Source: Burkholderiaceae bacterium
GTDB lineage: Bacteria; Pseudomonadota; Gammaproteobacteria; Burkholderiales; Burkholderiaceae_C
Direction: 5' to 3'
DNA: 64,000 nucleotides
NCBI GenBank assembly: GCA_024235955.1
Contig: JACKLJ010000001.1
Coordinates: 1,101,501-1,165,500, forward strand
This document shows positions 23,847 to 32,690 of this stretch, piece by piece (the stretch's first letter is position 1; the number at the start of each line of letters is the position of its first letter). Position numbers and translations under genes: made by a program. The notes below the pieces were generated by a model. It searched no databases and was not told where the DNA came from. It saw nothing but the letters and a program-made list of their open reading frames with translations.

Positions 23847-24689
23847 ATGGCAGACACCGGACACATCCGCTACACGCTCGACGACACCCACGCCGGCGCG
23901 GTGGCGCGCGTCACCTTGGTCAACCCCGGCAAGCTGAACGTGATGACGCGCACCATGTGGCGCGAGCTGCGCAAGGTGTTCACCACGCTGGCGCGTAGCG
24001 CCGACGTGCGCTGCGTGGTGGTGGCGGGCGAGGGCGCCAGCTTCTGCGCCGGTGGCGACATCGCCGAGTACCCGGATTTCCGCTTCGAGCCCGGCAGCCT
24101 GCGCGATTTCCACGAGGAAGACGTGTGGGGCGGCCTGGCCGCCATGCTGGCCTGCGACGTGCCGATGATCGCCGCCATCGAAGGCCACTGCATGGGCGGC
24201 GGCATGGAGATCGCCAGCTGCTGCGACATCCGCGTGGCGGCCGAGCACACGCAGTTCGGCGCGCCCATCGCGCGGCTGGGCTTTCCGATGGCGCCGCGCG
24301 AGCTGCTGCTGGTGGCGCGGGCGGCGGGTGAGCTGACGGCGCGCGAGATGCTGCTGGAAGCGGCGGTGTTCGACGCCGACGAGATGAAGGCGCGGGGCTT
24401 TCTGAGCCGCGTGGTGCCGCGCACCGAGCTGCTGGCCCATGTGAGCGCGCGTGCCGATCGCATCGCCAAGCTGGCGCCGCAGGCCGCGCGCATGACCAAG
24501 CGCACCCTGCGCCAGCTGCTTGCCGATGACATGCAAAATACGGCTTCAGCCCAGGCGGGGCAGGCGCAACCAGCTATCGAAACCGTAGTGAGATCGGCCT
24601 ACGACTACGCCGGTGGCGCCGAGCACCGCGAGGGCGTGCAGGCCTTCCTGGAAAAGCGCCCGCCGCGTTTCCCGCCCGCGCTCAATTGA
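23847..24689 (+). CDS. Enoyl-CoA hydratase/isomerase family protein
   Basis: A 280-residue crotonase-fold protein. The CoA-binding/oxyanion motif is GASFCAGGDIAEYP (about residue 66), the second oxyanion segment is AIEGHCMGGGMEIASCCDIR (about residue 109), and LGFPMAPRELLLVARAAG follows. The usual Glu pair of hydratases is not clearly conserved, so the reaction is uncertain. Its place between malonyl-CoA decarboxylase and malonyl-CoA synthetase suggests a role in the same acyl-CoA pathway. Residues about 230-249 (MQNTASAQAGQAQPAIETVV) come from a family A repeat, a substitution or insertion near the C-terminal helix. The ATG at 23847 follows CAGGACGACATGG without a strong Shine-Dalgarno. Confidence 0.88.
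   Translation: MADTGHIRYTLDDTHAGAVARVTLVNPGKLNVMTRTMWRELRKVFTTLARSADVRCVVVAGEGASFCAGGDIAEYPDFRFEPGSLRDFHEEDVWGGLAAMLACDVPMIAAIEGHCMGGGMEIASCCDIRVAAEHTQFGAPIARLGFPMAPRELLLVARAAGELTAREMLLEAAVFDADEMKARGFLSRVVPRTELLAHVSARADRIAKLAPQAARMTKRTLRQLLADDMQNTASAQAGQAQPAIETVVRSAYDYAGGAEHREGVQAFLEKRPPRFPPALN
24533..24594 (-). repeat. Family A repeat inside the crotonase gene
   Basis: AAAATACGGCTTCAGCCCAG, GCGGGGCAGGCGCAACCAGC and TATCGAAACCGTAG are the reverse complement of the family consensus, open in the crotonase frame. Confidence 0.8.
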
Positions 24690-24724
24690 CGACAAGAGAC
24701 GACAAGAAGAGAAGCCCCCGAACC

Positions 24725-26287
24725 ATGAGCAACGACAACCTCTTCGCCGCCCTGCGCGCGGCCTTTCCCGCCGACCTGGACAGCGTGGCGGTGGAAACCG
24801 ATGGCGGCCTGGCCTACAGCTGGCGCGACCTGGACCGCGCCAGTGCCATGATCGCCAACCTGCTGCAGTCGCTGGATATCCCCAGGGACCCGACTGGTGT
24901 GCCGCCGCGCGTGGCGGTGCAGGTGGAGAAATCGGTGGAGGCCGTGCTGCTCTACCTGGGCGCGCTGCGCGCGGGCTTCGTGTTCCTGCCGCTCAACACC
25001 GCCTACCAGAGCGCGGAGATCGAGTACTTCGTCGGCAACGCCAAGCCGGCGGTGGTGGTCTGCACCGGCAGGAATTTCCCGTGGGTGAGCCAGCTGGCCT
25101 TCCAGGCCGGCACGCGCCACGTGTTCACGCTGAACGACGACCGCAGCGGCAGCCTGCTGGAGCGCGCCGCGCACTGCAGCGACGTGCAGACACCCGCCCG
25201 GCGCGGCTTGGACGATCTGGCCGCCATCCTCTACACCAGCGGCACCACCGGGCGCAGCAAGGGGGCGATGCTGTCGCACGGCAACCTGCTGTCGAACGCG
25301 GTGATGCTGAAGGATTACTGGGGCTGGCAGCCTGGCGATGTGCTGATCCATGCGCTGCCGATCTTCCATGTGCATGGGCTGTTCGTGGCCATCCACGGCG
25401 CGCTGCTCAACGGCAGCAGGATGCTGTGGCACGGCAAGTTCGACCCGAAGGCGGTGATCGCCGACCTGCCGCGCGCCACCGTCTTCATGGGCGTGCCCAC
25501 GCTCTACGTGCGCATGCTGAACGAGCCCGCGCTCACGCAGGTGCAGGCGGCGCACATGCGCCTGTTCATCAGCGGCTCGGCGCCGCTTTTGATCGAGACT
25601 TTCAACGACTGGAAGACGCGCACCGGCCACACCATCCTGGAGCGCTACGGCATGAGCGAGACCATCATGCTCACCTCCAACCCCTACCGGCCCGACGCCC
25701 GTTACGGCGACCAGGCCGAGCGGCGCGGCGGCACCGTGGGCTTCCCGCTGCCGGGCGTGAGCCTGCGCGTGCAGGACGAGGCCGGCCAGAGCCTGCCGGC
25801 CGGCGAGATCGGCGGCATCCAGGTCAAGGGCCCGAACGTGTTCGCCGGCTACTGGCAGATGCCCGAGAAGACGGCCGAGGAGTTCACCGCCGACGGCTTT
25901 TTCAAGACCGGCGACGTGGGGCAGCAGGACGCGTGGGGCTACGTCACCATCGTCGGGCGCAGCAAGGACCTGATCATCAGCGGGGGCTACAACGTCTACC
26001 CGGCCGAGATCGAGGGCTACCTGAACGACATGCCGGGCGTGGCCGAGAGCGCCATCGTCGGCGTGCCGCACCCCGATTTCGGCGAGGTGGGCGTGGCCGT
26101 GGTGATCGCCAAACCGGGCGCCGGGCTGTCGCCCGACCAGCTGCTGGCCGACCTGAAGGCCAAGCTGGCCAACTTCAAGATTCCCAAGCGCTGCTTCATC
26201 GAGGCCGAACTGCCGCGCAACACCATGGGCAAGGTGCAGAAGAACCTGCTGCGCGACCGCTACAAGACGCTGTTCGTGCCGGGCTGA
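24725..26287 (+). CDS. Malonyl-CoA synthetase (acyl-CoA ligase, MatB type)
   Basis: A 520-residue ANL-superfamily ligase that activates malonate to malonyl-CoA with ATP. The P-loop A3 motif is AAILYTSGTTGRSKGAMLSH (about residue 167), followed by HALPIFHVHGLFVA and the A5 region ILERYGMSETIMLTSNPY, typical of MatB. A7-A8 (FFKTGDVG ... IVGRSKDLIISGGYNVYPAE) and the C-terminal acyl-adenylating Lys in PRNTMGKVQKNLLR are present. The start MSNDNLF is preferred to an ATG 39 bases upstream. Linked decarboxylase and crotonase genes support malonate as substrate; no malonate carrier or MatR-type regulator is seen here. Confidence 0.9.
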   Translation: MSNDNLFAALRAAFPADLDSVAVETDGGLAYSWRDLDRASAMIANLLQSLDIPRDPTGVPPRVAVQVEKSVEAVLLYLGALRAGFVFLPLNTAYQSAEIEYFVGNAKPAVVVCTGRNFPWVSQLAFQAGTRHVFTLNDDRSGSLLERAAHCSDVQTPARRGLDDLAAILYTSGTTGRSKGAMLSHGNLLSNAVMLKDYWGWQPGDVLIHALPIFHVHGLFVAIHGALLNGSRMLWHGKFDPKAVIADLPRATVFMGVPTLYVRMLNEPALTQVQAAHMRLFISGSAPLLIETFNDWKTRTGHTILERYGMSETIMLTSNPYRPDARYGDQAERRGGTVGFPLPGVSLRVQDEAGQSLPAGEIGGIQVKGPNVFAGYWQMPEKTAEEFTADGFFKTGDVGQQDAWGYVTIVGRSKDLIISGGYNVYPAEIEGYLNDMPGVAESAIVGVPHPDFGEVGVAVVIAKPGAGLSPDQLLADLKAKLANFKIPKRCFIEAELPRNTMGKVQKNLLRDRYKTLFVPG

Positions 26288-26434
26288 GCAGGCCGCGCAA
26301 CGCGCCTTGCGTAGGCGTTTCAGTGCCACGGGGCCTTGGCTGACAAGTCCGTCCACATCCGGCGGCTAAACTGGGGTGGTCGCACGCACGCTGCGCGGGC
26401 AGCTGCGGCTACCTTGGCAAGGAGGAGTGCAACC

Positions 26435-27121
26435 ATGTCCCTACGATCCCTGATTCTGCTCGTCGTCGGCGTGCTGATCCTGATCTTCGTCGGGGTCAAC
26501 TGGACGGAGATGACCCGGCCGACCGACCTTTCGCTCATCGTCACCGACGTGCACGCGCCCCTGGGCCTGGTGCTACTGGGCATCATGGTGCTGCTGGCGG
26601 TGCTGTTCATCGGCCTGATCGCCTACACCCAGGCGGCGGTGCTGATGGAAACCCGCCGCCAGTCGAAGGAGCTTGCCGCCCAGCGCGAGCTGGCCGACAA
26701 GGCCGAGCTCTCGCGCTTCACCGAACTGCGCTCGCACCTCGATGCCGAAGTGAGCAAGCTGTCGGAATCGGTGCATCGCCAGAGCCAGGATCTGATGTCG
26801 CGGGTGGACCGCGCCGAGATGGGCCTGCGCGAGCGCCCGATCGACGAGAACATTGGCCGCCTGGTGAAGGCCGTGGACGACCAGAACCGCGAGCTGCACG
26901 CGCGGCTCGACCGGCTGGAGATGGGCCTGGGCGACCGCATGACCTACCTGGCGAACAGCACGCCCGCGCTGGTGTCGCCCAGCACGCCGCCACAGTCGCC
27001 AGCCGCGGCCCGCCCGGCGCCGCAGGCGGCACGGGACAACGTGGTGGACGCCGACTACCGCTCGCCCTCGTCGCCGCCGGTGATGCCGGACGATCCGGTG
27101 GGGACGGCGGTGCCGAGGTAG
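26435..27121 (+). CDS. LapA-domain (DUF1049) inner-membrane protein
   Basis: A 228-residue protein with two N-terminal transmembrane helices (LRSLILLVVGVLILIFVGVN and LGLVLLGIMVLLAVLFIGLI), separated by a short loop with FxVNW-like VNWTEMTRP. This matches the LapA/YciS domain associated with lipopolysaccharide assembly. The helices are followed by a long coiled-coil (about residues 75-170) and a Pro/Ala-rich tail. Canonical LapA is about 100 residues, so the tail is an extension. The start follows a strong GGAGG (AAGGAGGAGTGCAACC). It is convergent with uspA. Function beyond the domain name is not established. Confidence 0.75.
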   Translation: MSLRSLILLVVGVLILIFVGVNWTEMTRPTDLSLIVTDVHAPLGLVLLGIMVLLAVLFIGLIAYTQAAVLMETRRQSKELAAQRELADKAELSRFTELRSHLDAEVSKLSESVHRQSQDLMSRVDRAEMGLRERPIDENIGRLVKAVDDQNRELHARLDRLEMGLGDRMTYLANSTPALVSPSTPPQSPAAARPAPQAARDNVVDADYRSPSSPPVMPDDPVGTAVPR

Positions 27122-27195
27122 TCGGCCTTCTCTTTTCTCTTGAGTGGCCAGGCTGCGCGGCTTCCACGTGCCCAACGGCTTCGTGGTTTGAACAC

Positions 27196-27219
27196 AAAAA
27201 AGGGCGCCAGCCGGCGCCC
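27196..27219 (-). terminator. Rho-independent terminator after uspA
   Basis: GGGCGCC (27202-27208), AGCC loop, GGCGCCC (27213-27219), then on the minus strand six T residues (27201-27196). It lies 77 bp beyond the stop of the universal stress protein gene. Confidence 0.85.
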
Positions 27220-27225
27220 TGACAG

Positions 27226-27260
27226 CGGTGGCAGCTATCCAGTCGATAGCGACCGCGCGC
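27226..27260. repeat. Truncated family A remnant
   Basis: GGTGGCAGCTATCCAGTCGA followed by TAGCGACCGCGCG retains the GCAGCTAT...GATAGC inverted part of family A but not the rest. It sits between the uspA stop and its terminator. Confidence 0.4.
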
Positions 27261-27295
27261 TTCTTCGTGGAGGCTTGAACGGCCCGTGGCGTTGA

Positions 27296-27739
27296 TCAGC
27301 GCAGCACCAGCACCGGGATGTGCGAGTGCGTCAGCACCTGCTGCGTCTCGCTGCCCAGCAGCATGCGCTTGATGCCCTTGCGGCCGTGCGAGGCCATCAC
27401 GATCAGGTCGGCGTTGTGCTTCTTGGCGGCCGCGATGAGTGCGTCGGACACCACGTCGGCCTTGCTCAGGATGGCCTTGACCTTCACGCCTTTTTTCTCG
27501 CCCAAGGCCTTGACGCCGTCGACCACGTCGCGGGCGTCGTCGGCCCAGTGCTGCTCGACCTTGGCGACCTCGTCGGCCGACAGCGGGATCGAGCCTTCGA
27601 AATAGCTCTGCGGATAACGCGGGATCACCTTCAGCGCGATCAACTCGGCGCCGATGGAGGCCGCCAGTTCAATGGCACTGTTGACGGCCTTCTTGGACAG
27701 CGTGGAACCGTCGGTCGCGACGAGAATGCGTTGGTACAT
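27296..27739 (-). CDS. Universal stress protein, UspA family
   Basis: A 147-residue single-domain universal stress protein of the ATP-binding subgroup. The N-terminus YQRILVATDGSTLSKKAV and the nucleotide motif G-2x-G-9x-G-S (ASHGRKGIKRMLLGSETQQV, about residue 120) are intact. Such proteins accumulate under energy or oxygen limitation. The start follows AGAGGAGCTGCTCC. It is divergent from ccoI, with an FNR/ANR-type box in the shared region and a minus-strand TATAAG (27806-27811) suited as a -10 element, so joint control by low oxygen is likely but inferred. Confidence 0.94.
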   Translation of the reverse strand: MYQRILVATDGSTLSKKAVNSAIELAASIGAELIALKVIPRYPQSYFEGSIPLSADEVAKVEQHWADDARDVVDGVKALGEKKGVKVKAILSKADVVSDALIAAAKKHNADLIVMASHGRKGIKRMLLGSETQQVLTHSHIPVLVLR

Positions 27740-27830
27740 GGAGCAGCTCCTCTTGGATGGATGGAATTTCTGGCGGGCATGACCTGCGCATGTCCGTGAT
27801 CCAAGCTTATACCCTCTGCAACGGCCAGTC

Positions 27831-27844
27831 TTGACGATAATCAA
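27831..27844. promoter_or_regulatory. FNR/ANR-type box between uspA and ccoI
   Basis: TTGACGATAATCAA matches TTGAT-N4-ATCAA with one mismatch. For ccoI a TACAGT -10 at 27867-27872 gives a box centre close to -41.5 (class II activation). For uspA the TATAAG at 27806-27811 puts the box near -38 to -41. Confidence 0.75.
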
Positions 27845-27896
27845 GACCGAGCGGCCACATGATCCCTACAGTTGAGCCCAGCATGGAGTCCCTGCG

Positions 27897-30221
27897 TTGA
27901 GCACGATCCCGGTCGGCGTCACCCATCTGTCGGAGCCGTTGCCTCGCCATGGGGTGGACGAAAGCCTGCGCCTGCTTGACGATCCCGAAGAATGGCGCGA
28001 GTTCAGCCGCCCGCTGGAAGCTGCTGCGGAGGCGGCACCGGCCTGCTGGGAATCCAGCGTGGTGTTCGAAGGCATGCATTGCGCAGCCTGCGCAGGCACC
28101 ATCGAGGATGCCTTGCGCTCGGTGCCCGGCGTGCAGTCCGCCGATGTGAGCGCCGCCAGCCAGCGCGGCCGCGTGGTGTGGGACGCGGCGCTCACCCAGC
28201 CCTCGCAATGGATGGATGCCGTGCGCCGGGCCGGTTACCGGCCGTTGCCGGCGCACGACCCGCTGGCCAGCGAGCGCCGCCTGGCCGAAACCCGCAAGAT
28301 GCTCTGGCGCCTGGGGGTGGCGGGCCTCTGCATGATGCAGGTGATGATGTACGCCACGCCGACGTACTTCACGCGCCCGGGCGAGATCGAGCCCAACATC
28401 ATCAACCTGCTGCGCTGGGCCGCCTGGGTGTTGACGATCCCGGTGATGCTGTTTTCCTGCCAGCCGTTCTTCGCCAACGCGCTGCGCGACCTGCGGCAGC
28501 GCCGCATCAGCATGGATCTGCCGGTGGCGCTGGGCATGGGCCTCACCTTCGTGGTCAGCACGCTCGGCACCTTCGAGCCGGAGGGTCCGTTCGGGCACGA
28601 GGTCTACTTCGACTCGCTCACCATGTTCGTGTTTTTCCTGCTGGCCGGGCGCTGGCTGGAACTGCGCCTGCGCGACCGCACGGCCGGCGCGCTGGAAGCG
28701 CTGATGCACCGCCTGCCCGAGAGCGTCGAGCGCCAGCGGGCCGATGGCAGCTTCGAGCGCGTGGCGGTGCGCCGCCTGCGCGTGGGCGACGTGGTGCGCG
28801 TGCTGCCCGGCGAGGCTTTCGTGGCCGATGGCGTGGTGCTGCGCGGCACCACCACCGCCGATGAAGCCCTGCTCACCGGCGAATCGACGCCGCTGGCGCG
28901 CGGTGTTGGTGACACGGTGATCGCCGGCAGCCACAACCTGAGCGGCGTGGTCGAACAGCGCGTGGATCGCCTGGGAGAAGACACGCGCTACGCGCAGATC
29001 GTCGCCCTGATGACCGAGGCATCCACCACCAAGCCGCGTCTGGCGCGGCTCGCCGATCGCGTGGCCAAGCCGTTCCTGGCCGCCATGTTGCTGGCCTCCG
29101 GGCTGGCGGTGGCCTGGTGGTGGCCCAGCGATCCGGGTCACGCGGTGATGATCGGCGTGGCGATCCTGGTGGTCACCTGCCCGTGCGCGCTGTCGCTCGC
29201 CACCCCGGCGGCCATGCTGGCGGCCGCCGGCAGCATGGCGCGCTCCGGCGTGCTGGTGCGCCATCTGCAGGCGCTGGAAACCCTGGCCGGCGTGGACACC
29301 GTGGTGTTCGACAAGACCGGCACGCTGACCCGCGACGGCTTCGTGCTGGCCCGGATGAGCACGCGCCCCGGCGTCGCAAGGGGCCAGGCGTTGGCGCTGG
29401 CGGCGGCGCTGGCGCGCGGCAGTTTGCACCCGGTGTCGCGTGCGCTGGTGGCCGCCGCGGACGCCGAGGCGACGGTTCCCACCGCCGGCTGGCGCGTCGA
29501 GGCTGCCGAAGAAGTGGCGGGGCAGGGCGTGCGTGCCCAGGTCGAAGCGCCTGCCATCGGCGTGCACGGCGCGGTGCGCCTGGGTTCGGCCGTCCTGTGC
29601 GGGCTGGAACCAGCATCGAGCGAGGGTTTGCAGGTGCACCTGGCGGACGGCCAGGGCTGGCTGGCGAGCTTCGAACTGCGCGAAGACCTGCGCGACGACG
29701 CGAAAACCGCCGTGCAGACGCTGGCCGGGCTGGGGATCCGGGTGCGCCTGCTGTCCGGTGACTCGGCCCAAGCGGCCGAGCGGCTGGCGGGGCTGGCCGG
29801 CATCGCCGAGGCCCGCGGCGGCTGCACGCCAGCCGACAAGCTGGCCACGCTGCGTGCTTGGCAGCAGGACGGCCGCAGCGTCGCCATGGTCGGCGACGGC
29901 CTGAACGACGGGCCGGTGCTGGCTGGTGCCGACGCGTCGGTGGCCTTTGGGCGATCGGTACCGCTGGCGCGCGCGCAGTCGGACTTTGTGGTGATGGGCG
30001 ACCACCTGATGCCTGTGGCCGCGCTCTTTGTAAAGGCGCGCGACACCATGAGGGTGGTGCGGCAGAATCTCGCCTGGGCGGCCGCCTACAACGCGATCGC
30101 CATACCGTTGGCCATGGCCGGATGGATGCCGGCTTGGGCTGCGGGGCTGGGCATGGCCACGAGTTCGCTCCTGGTCGTGCTCAACGCAATGCGCTTGTCG
30201 CGCCCTGCGGAATTTGCATAA
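27897..30221 (+). CDS. ccoI: Copper-transporting P1B-type ATPase for cbb3 oxidase
   Basis: A 774-residue heavy-metal P-type ATPase of the CcoI/FixI branch, which exports copper for assembly of the cbb3 oxidase binuclear centre. In order: one metal-binding domain with GMHCAACAGTIE (about residue 60), eight predicted transmembrane helices, TGEST actuator motif (LLTGESTPLARGVGD), the CPCA ion-path motif (VVTCPCALSLATPAA, about residue 425), phosphorylation site DKTGTLT and hinge GDGLNDGP. The first in-frame start is TTG at 27897, supported by upstream GGAG; no ATG occurs before the metal-binding domain. ccoS follows after 8 bp and the rest of the cco locus after that. Confidence 0.94.
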   Translation: MSTIPVGVTHLSEPLPRHGVDESLRLLDDPEEWREFSRPLEAAAEAAPACWESSVVFEGMHCAACAGTIEDALRSVPGVQSADVSAASQRGRVVWDAALTQPSQWMDAVRRAGYRPLPAHDPLASERRLAETRKMLWRLGVAGLCMMQVMMYATPTYFTRPGEIEPNIINLLRWAAWVLTIPVMLFSCQPFFANALRDLRQRRISMDLPVALGMGLTFVVSTLGTFEPEGPFGHEVYFDSLTMFVFFLLAGRWLELRLRDRTAGALEALMHRLPESVERQRADGSFERVAVRRLRVGDVVRVLPGEAFVADGVVLRGTTTADEALLTGESTPLARGVGDTVIAGSHNLSGVVEQRVDRLGEDTRYAQIVALMTEASTTKPRLARLADRVAKPFLAAMLLASGLAVAWWWPSDPGHAVMIGVAILVVTCPCALSLATPAAMLAAAGSMARSGVLVRHLQALETLAGVDTVVFDKTGTLTRDGFVLARMSTRPGVARGQALALAAALARGSLHPVSRALVAAADAEATVPTAGWRVEAAEEVAGQGVRAQVEAPAIGVHGAVRLGSAVLCGLEPASSEGLQVHLADGQGWLASFELREDLRDDAKTAVQTLAGLGIRVRLLSGDSAQAAERLAGLAGIAEARGGCTPADKLATLRAWQQDGRSVAMVGDGLNDGPVLAGADASVAFGRSVPLARAQSDFVVMGDHLMPVAALFVKARDTMRVVRQNLAWAAAYNAIAIPLAMAGWMPAWAAGLGMATSSLLVVLNAMRLSRPAEFA

Positions 30222-30229
30222 TTGCGCAA

Positions 30230-30367
30230 ATGGATATCTTGTACTTGCTGATCCCGCTGTCGGTGGTGTTGGTTTTCTTCATCCTGGCGGCGCTATGGTG
30301 GGCAATCTACCGTGGCCAGTTCGACGACGTCGAGCGCGAGGGCGAGCGCATTCTCGAACACGATTGA
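30230..30367 (+). CDS. ccoS: cbb3 oxidase maturation protein CcoS
   Basis: A 45-residue protein with one N-terminal transmembrane helix (LYLLIPLSVVLVFFILAALW) followed by WAIYRGQFDDVEREGERIL, the family signature GQFDD. CcoS is needed for incorporation of heme and copper cofactors into cbb3 oxidase. It starts 8 bp after ccoI and its last codons overlap the FNR-type box that precedes ccoN. Confidence 0.92.
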   Translation: MDILYLLIPLSVVLVFFILAALWWAIYRGQFDDVEREGERILEHD

Positions 30368-30377
30368 TACATATCAA
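30364..30377. promoter_or_regulatory. Perfect FNR/ANR box upstream of ccoN
   Basis: TTGATACATATCAA fits TTGAT-N4-ATCAA exactly. Its centre is 63 bp from the ccoN ATG. A class II start would lie near 30412; the -10 there is weak. The first base of the box belongs to the last sense codon of ccoS. Confidence 0.88.
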
Positions 30378-30433
30378 GCAAGACCCTGATAGGCTAGCGG
30401 ACACTACAAAAGGTTTTTTGAAGAGAGGTGGAA

Positions 30434-31870
30434 ATGTCATTCGCCAACACCAAGGCTACGGTCTATAACGACAAGGTAGTCAGACAGTTCGCCATCATGA
30501 CGGTGGTGTGGGGCGTGGTGGGCATGCTTGTGGGCGTGATCATTGCCGCGCAACTGACTTGGCCGGAACTGAACCTGGGCATTCCCTGGCTCAGCTATGG
30601 CCGATTGCGACCGCTGCACACCAACGCAGTGATTTTCGCGTTCGGTGGCTGTGGCCTGTTTGCCACGGCGTACTACGTGGTGCAGCGGACCTGCCAGGTA
30701 CGGCTGTTCGGTGACGGGTTGGCGGCTTTTACCTTCTGGGGCTGGCAACTGGTGATCGTCGCGGCGGCCATCAGCCTTCCGCTCGGCTACACCCAAGGCA
30801 AGGAATATGCCGAACTGGAGTGGCCGATCGACATCCTGATTGCGCTGGTGTGGGTGGCCTTCGCGGTGGTGTTCTTCGGCACCGTCGGTACGCGCCGTGT
30901 CAAACACATATACGTGGCCAACTGGTTCTACGGCGCCTTCATCATCGCCGTGGCGCTGCTGCACATCGTCAACAGCGCGGCGCTGCCGGTGGGTGGCTTC
31001 ACTTCGTACTCGGCCTACGCTGGCGTGCAGGACGCGATGGTGCAATGGTGGTACGGCCACAACGCGGTGGGCTTCTTCCTGACCGCGGGCTTCCTGGGCA
31101 TGATGTACTACTTTATCCCGAAGCAGGCCGAGCGCCCGGTGTACAGCTATCGTCTGTCCATCGTTCACTTCTGGGCGCTGATCTTCACCTACATGTGGGC
31201 TGGTCCCCACCACCTGCACTACACCGCGCTGCCTGATTGGGCGCAGTCGCTGGGCATGGTGTTCTCCCTGATCCTGCTCGCGCCCAGTTGGGGCGGCATG
31301 ATCAACGGCATCATGACGCTGTCGGGTGCCTGGCACAAACTGCGTGACGATCCGATCCTGCGCTTCCTGATCGTGTCGCTGTCGTTCTACGGCATGTCCA
31401 CGTTCGAGGGTCCGATGATGTCCATCAAGACCGTCAACGCCCTGAGCCACTACACCGATTGGACCGTCGGCCACGTGCACTCCGGCGCCTTGGGCTGGGT
31501 GGGTCTGATCACCATGGGTTCCATGTACTACCTGATCCCGCGCCTCTTCGGGCGCAAGCAGATGTTCAGCGTGAAGGCCATCGAGATCCACTTCTGGGTG
31601 GCGACGATCGGCATCGTGCTGTACATCGCCTCGATGTGGATCGCTGGCGTGATGCAGGGGCTGATGTGGCGCGCCGTCAACCCCGACGGTACGTTGACCT
31701 ATACCTTCGTGGAGTCGGTCAAGGCCACCTTCCCGTTCTACGTGCTGCGTCTGCTCGGCGGTCTGATTTACCTGACCGGCATGCTGATCATGACCTGGAA
31801 CGTGTTCAAGACGGCGACGGCCGGGCGCTCGGTCCCGGTGCAGATCCCCGCGGTCGCGGCCCACGCCTGA
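30434..31870 (+). CDS. ccoN: cbb3-type cytochrome c oxidase subunit I
   Basis: A 478-residue heme-copper oxidase catalytic subunit with about 12 transmembrane helices. Ligand histidines are visible in LRPLHTNAVIFAFGG (low-spin heme), WWYGHNAVGFFLTAGFLG (CuB region with the cross-linked Tyr pattern of the C family), GPHHLHYTALPDW and WTVGHVHSGALGWVG. It reduces O2 to water at high oxygen affinity and pumps protons. The start MSFANTKATVYND follows GAGAGGTGGAA; an ATG six bases upstream is less likely. ccoO follows after 13 bp. Confidence 0.97.
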   Translation: MSFANTKATVYNDKVVRQFAIMTVVWGVVGMLVGVIIAAQLTWPELNLGIPWLSYGRLRPLHTNAVIFAFGGCGLFATAYYVVQRTCQVRLFGDGLAAFTFWGWQLVIVAAAISLPLGYTQGKEYAELEWPIDILIALVWVAFAVVFFGTVGTRRVKHIYVANWFYGAFIIAVALLHIVNSAALPVGGFTSYSAYAGVQDAMVQWWYGHNAVGFFLTAGFLGMMYYFIPKQAERPVYSYRLSIVHFWALIFTYMWAGPHHLHYTALPDWAQSLGMVFSLILLAPSWGGMINGIMTLSGAWHKLRDDPILRFLIVSLSFYGMSTFEGPMMSIKTVNALSHYTDWTVGHVHSGALGWVGLITMGSMYYLIPRLFGRKQMFSVKAIEIHFWVATIGIVLYIASMWIAGVMQGLMWRAVNPDGTLTYTFVESVKATFPFYVLRLLGGLIYLTGMLIMTWNVFKTATAGRSVPVQIPAVAAHA

Positions 31871-31883
31871 AGGAGTTCACATC

Positions 31884-32501
31884 ATGGCTCAAGAGCACAT
31901 CAGCGGCCACGCCAAGGTCGAGACCAGCAACTTTCTGATGATCGTGCTGATCCTGATCACGGTGGCCATCGGCGGCATCGTGGAGATCGTCCCGCTGTTC
32001 TTCCAGAAATCGACCACCCAGCCGATCGAGGGCCTCAAGCCCTACACCGCGCTGCAACTGGCCGGGCGCGACATCTACCGTCGTGAGGGCTGCTACAACT
32101 GCCACTCGCAGATGGTGCGTCCGTTCCGCGCCGAGGCGCTGCGCTATGGCCCCTACTCGGTGGCCGGCGAGTTCGTGTACGACCATCCCTTCCAGTGGGG
32201 CTCCAAGCGTACCGGCCCGGACCTGGCCCGCGTGGGTGGCCGCTACAGCGACGACTGGCACCGCGTACACCTGAACAACCCGCGTGACGTGGTGCCAGAG
32301 TCCAACATGCCCGCCTATTCCTGGCTCGAGAAGACGCCGGCCGATGCGAGCACGATTCAGGCGCACATGAAGGGCATGCGCACCCTGGGCGCCCCCTACA
32401 CGGACGAAGACATCGCCAAGGCGCCGGAAGAGCTCAAGGACAAGACCGAACTGGACGCCGTGATCGCGTACCTGCAGGTTCTGGGCATCCACCGCAAGTG
32501 A
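31884..32501 (+). CDS. ccoO: cbb3-type cytochrome c oxidase subunit II (monoheme c)
   Basis: A 205-residue membrane-anchored c-type cytochrome. An N-terminal helix (SNFLMIVLILITVAIGGIVE) precedes the heme site CYNCHSQMVRPF at about residue 67, with the Met ligand in ESNMPAYSWL. It passes electrons from CcoP to the heme b of CcoN. The start follows AAGGAGTTCACATC. Length fits the family. Confidence 0.97.
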   Translation: MAQEHISGHAKVETSNFLMIVLILITVAIGGIVEIVPLFFQKSTTQPIEGLKPYTALQLAGRDIYRREGCYNCHSQMVRPFRAEALRYGPYSVAGEFVYDHPFQWGSKRTGPDLARVGGRYSDDWHRVHLNNPRDVVPESNMPAYSWLEKTPADASTIQAHMKGMRTLGAPYTDEDIAKAPEELKDKTELDAVIAYLQVLGIHRK

Positions 32502-32518
32502 CCTGAAAGGCCCGTGCC

Positions 32519-32656
32519 ATGGATATCAACATGATCCGCAGCATCGTGACCGTGGTGGCGTTTGTCGTGTTCATCGGCATCGTCATCTGGGCATGGTCCA
32601 GCCGCAACCAACAACAGTTCGAAGAGGCAGCGCGGCTGCCCTTCGACCAGGACTGA
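32519..32656 (+). CDS. ccoQ: cbb3 oxidase subunit CcoQ
   Basis: A 45-residue single-helix protein: MDINMIRSIVTVVAFVVFIG, then IVIWAWSSRNQQQFEEAARL and PFDQD. The WAWS/FEEAARLPF pattern is that of CcoQ/FixQ, which stabilises the cbb3 complex. Located between ccoO (17 bp) and ccoP (34 bp). Confidence 0.92.
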   Translation: MDINMIRSIVTVVAFVVFIGIVIWAWSSRNQQQFEEAARLPFDQD

Positions 32657-32690
32657 GCAGGAGGCCCGGCCGAGAGGCAGGGATAGGAAG

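Noticed and set aside
21477..24536. 1019-codon minus-strand frame across lgt, the malonyl-CoA decarboxylase and the crotonase
   Set aside because: Complementary to three recognised genes with intact motifs; composition is that of an antisense frame.
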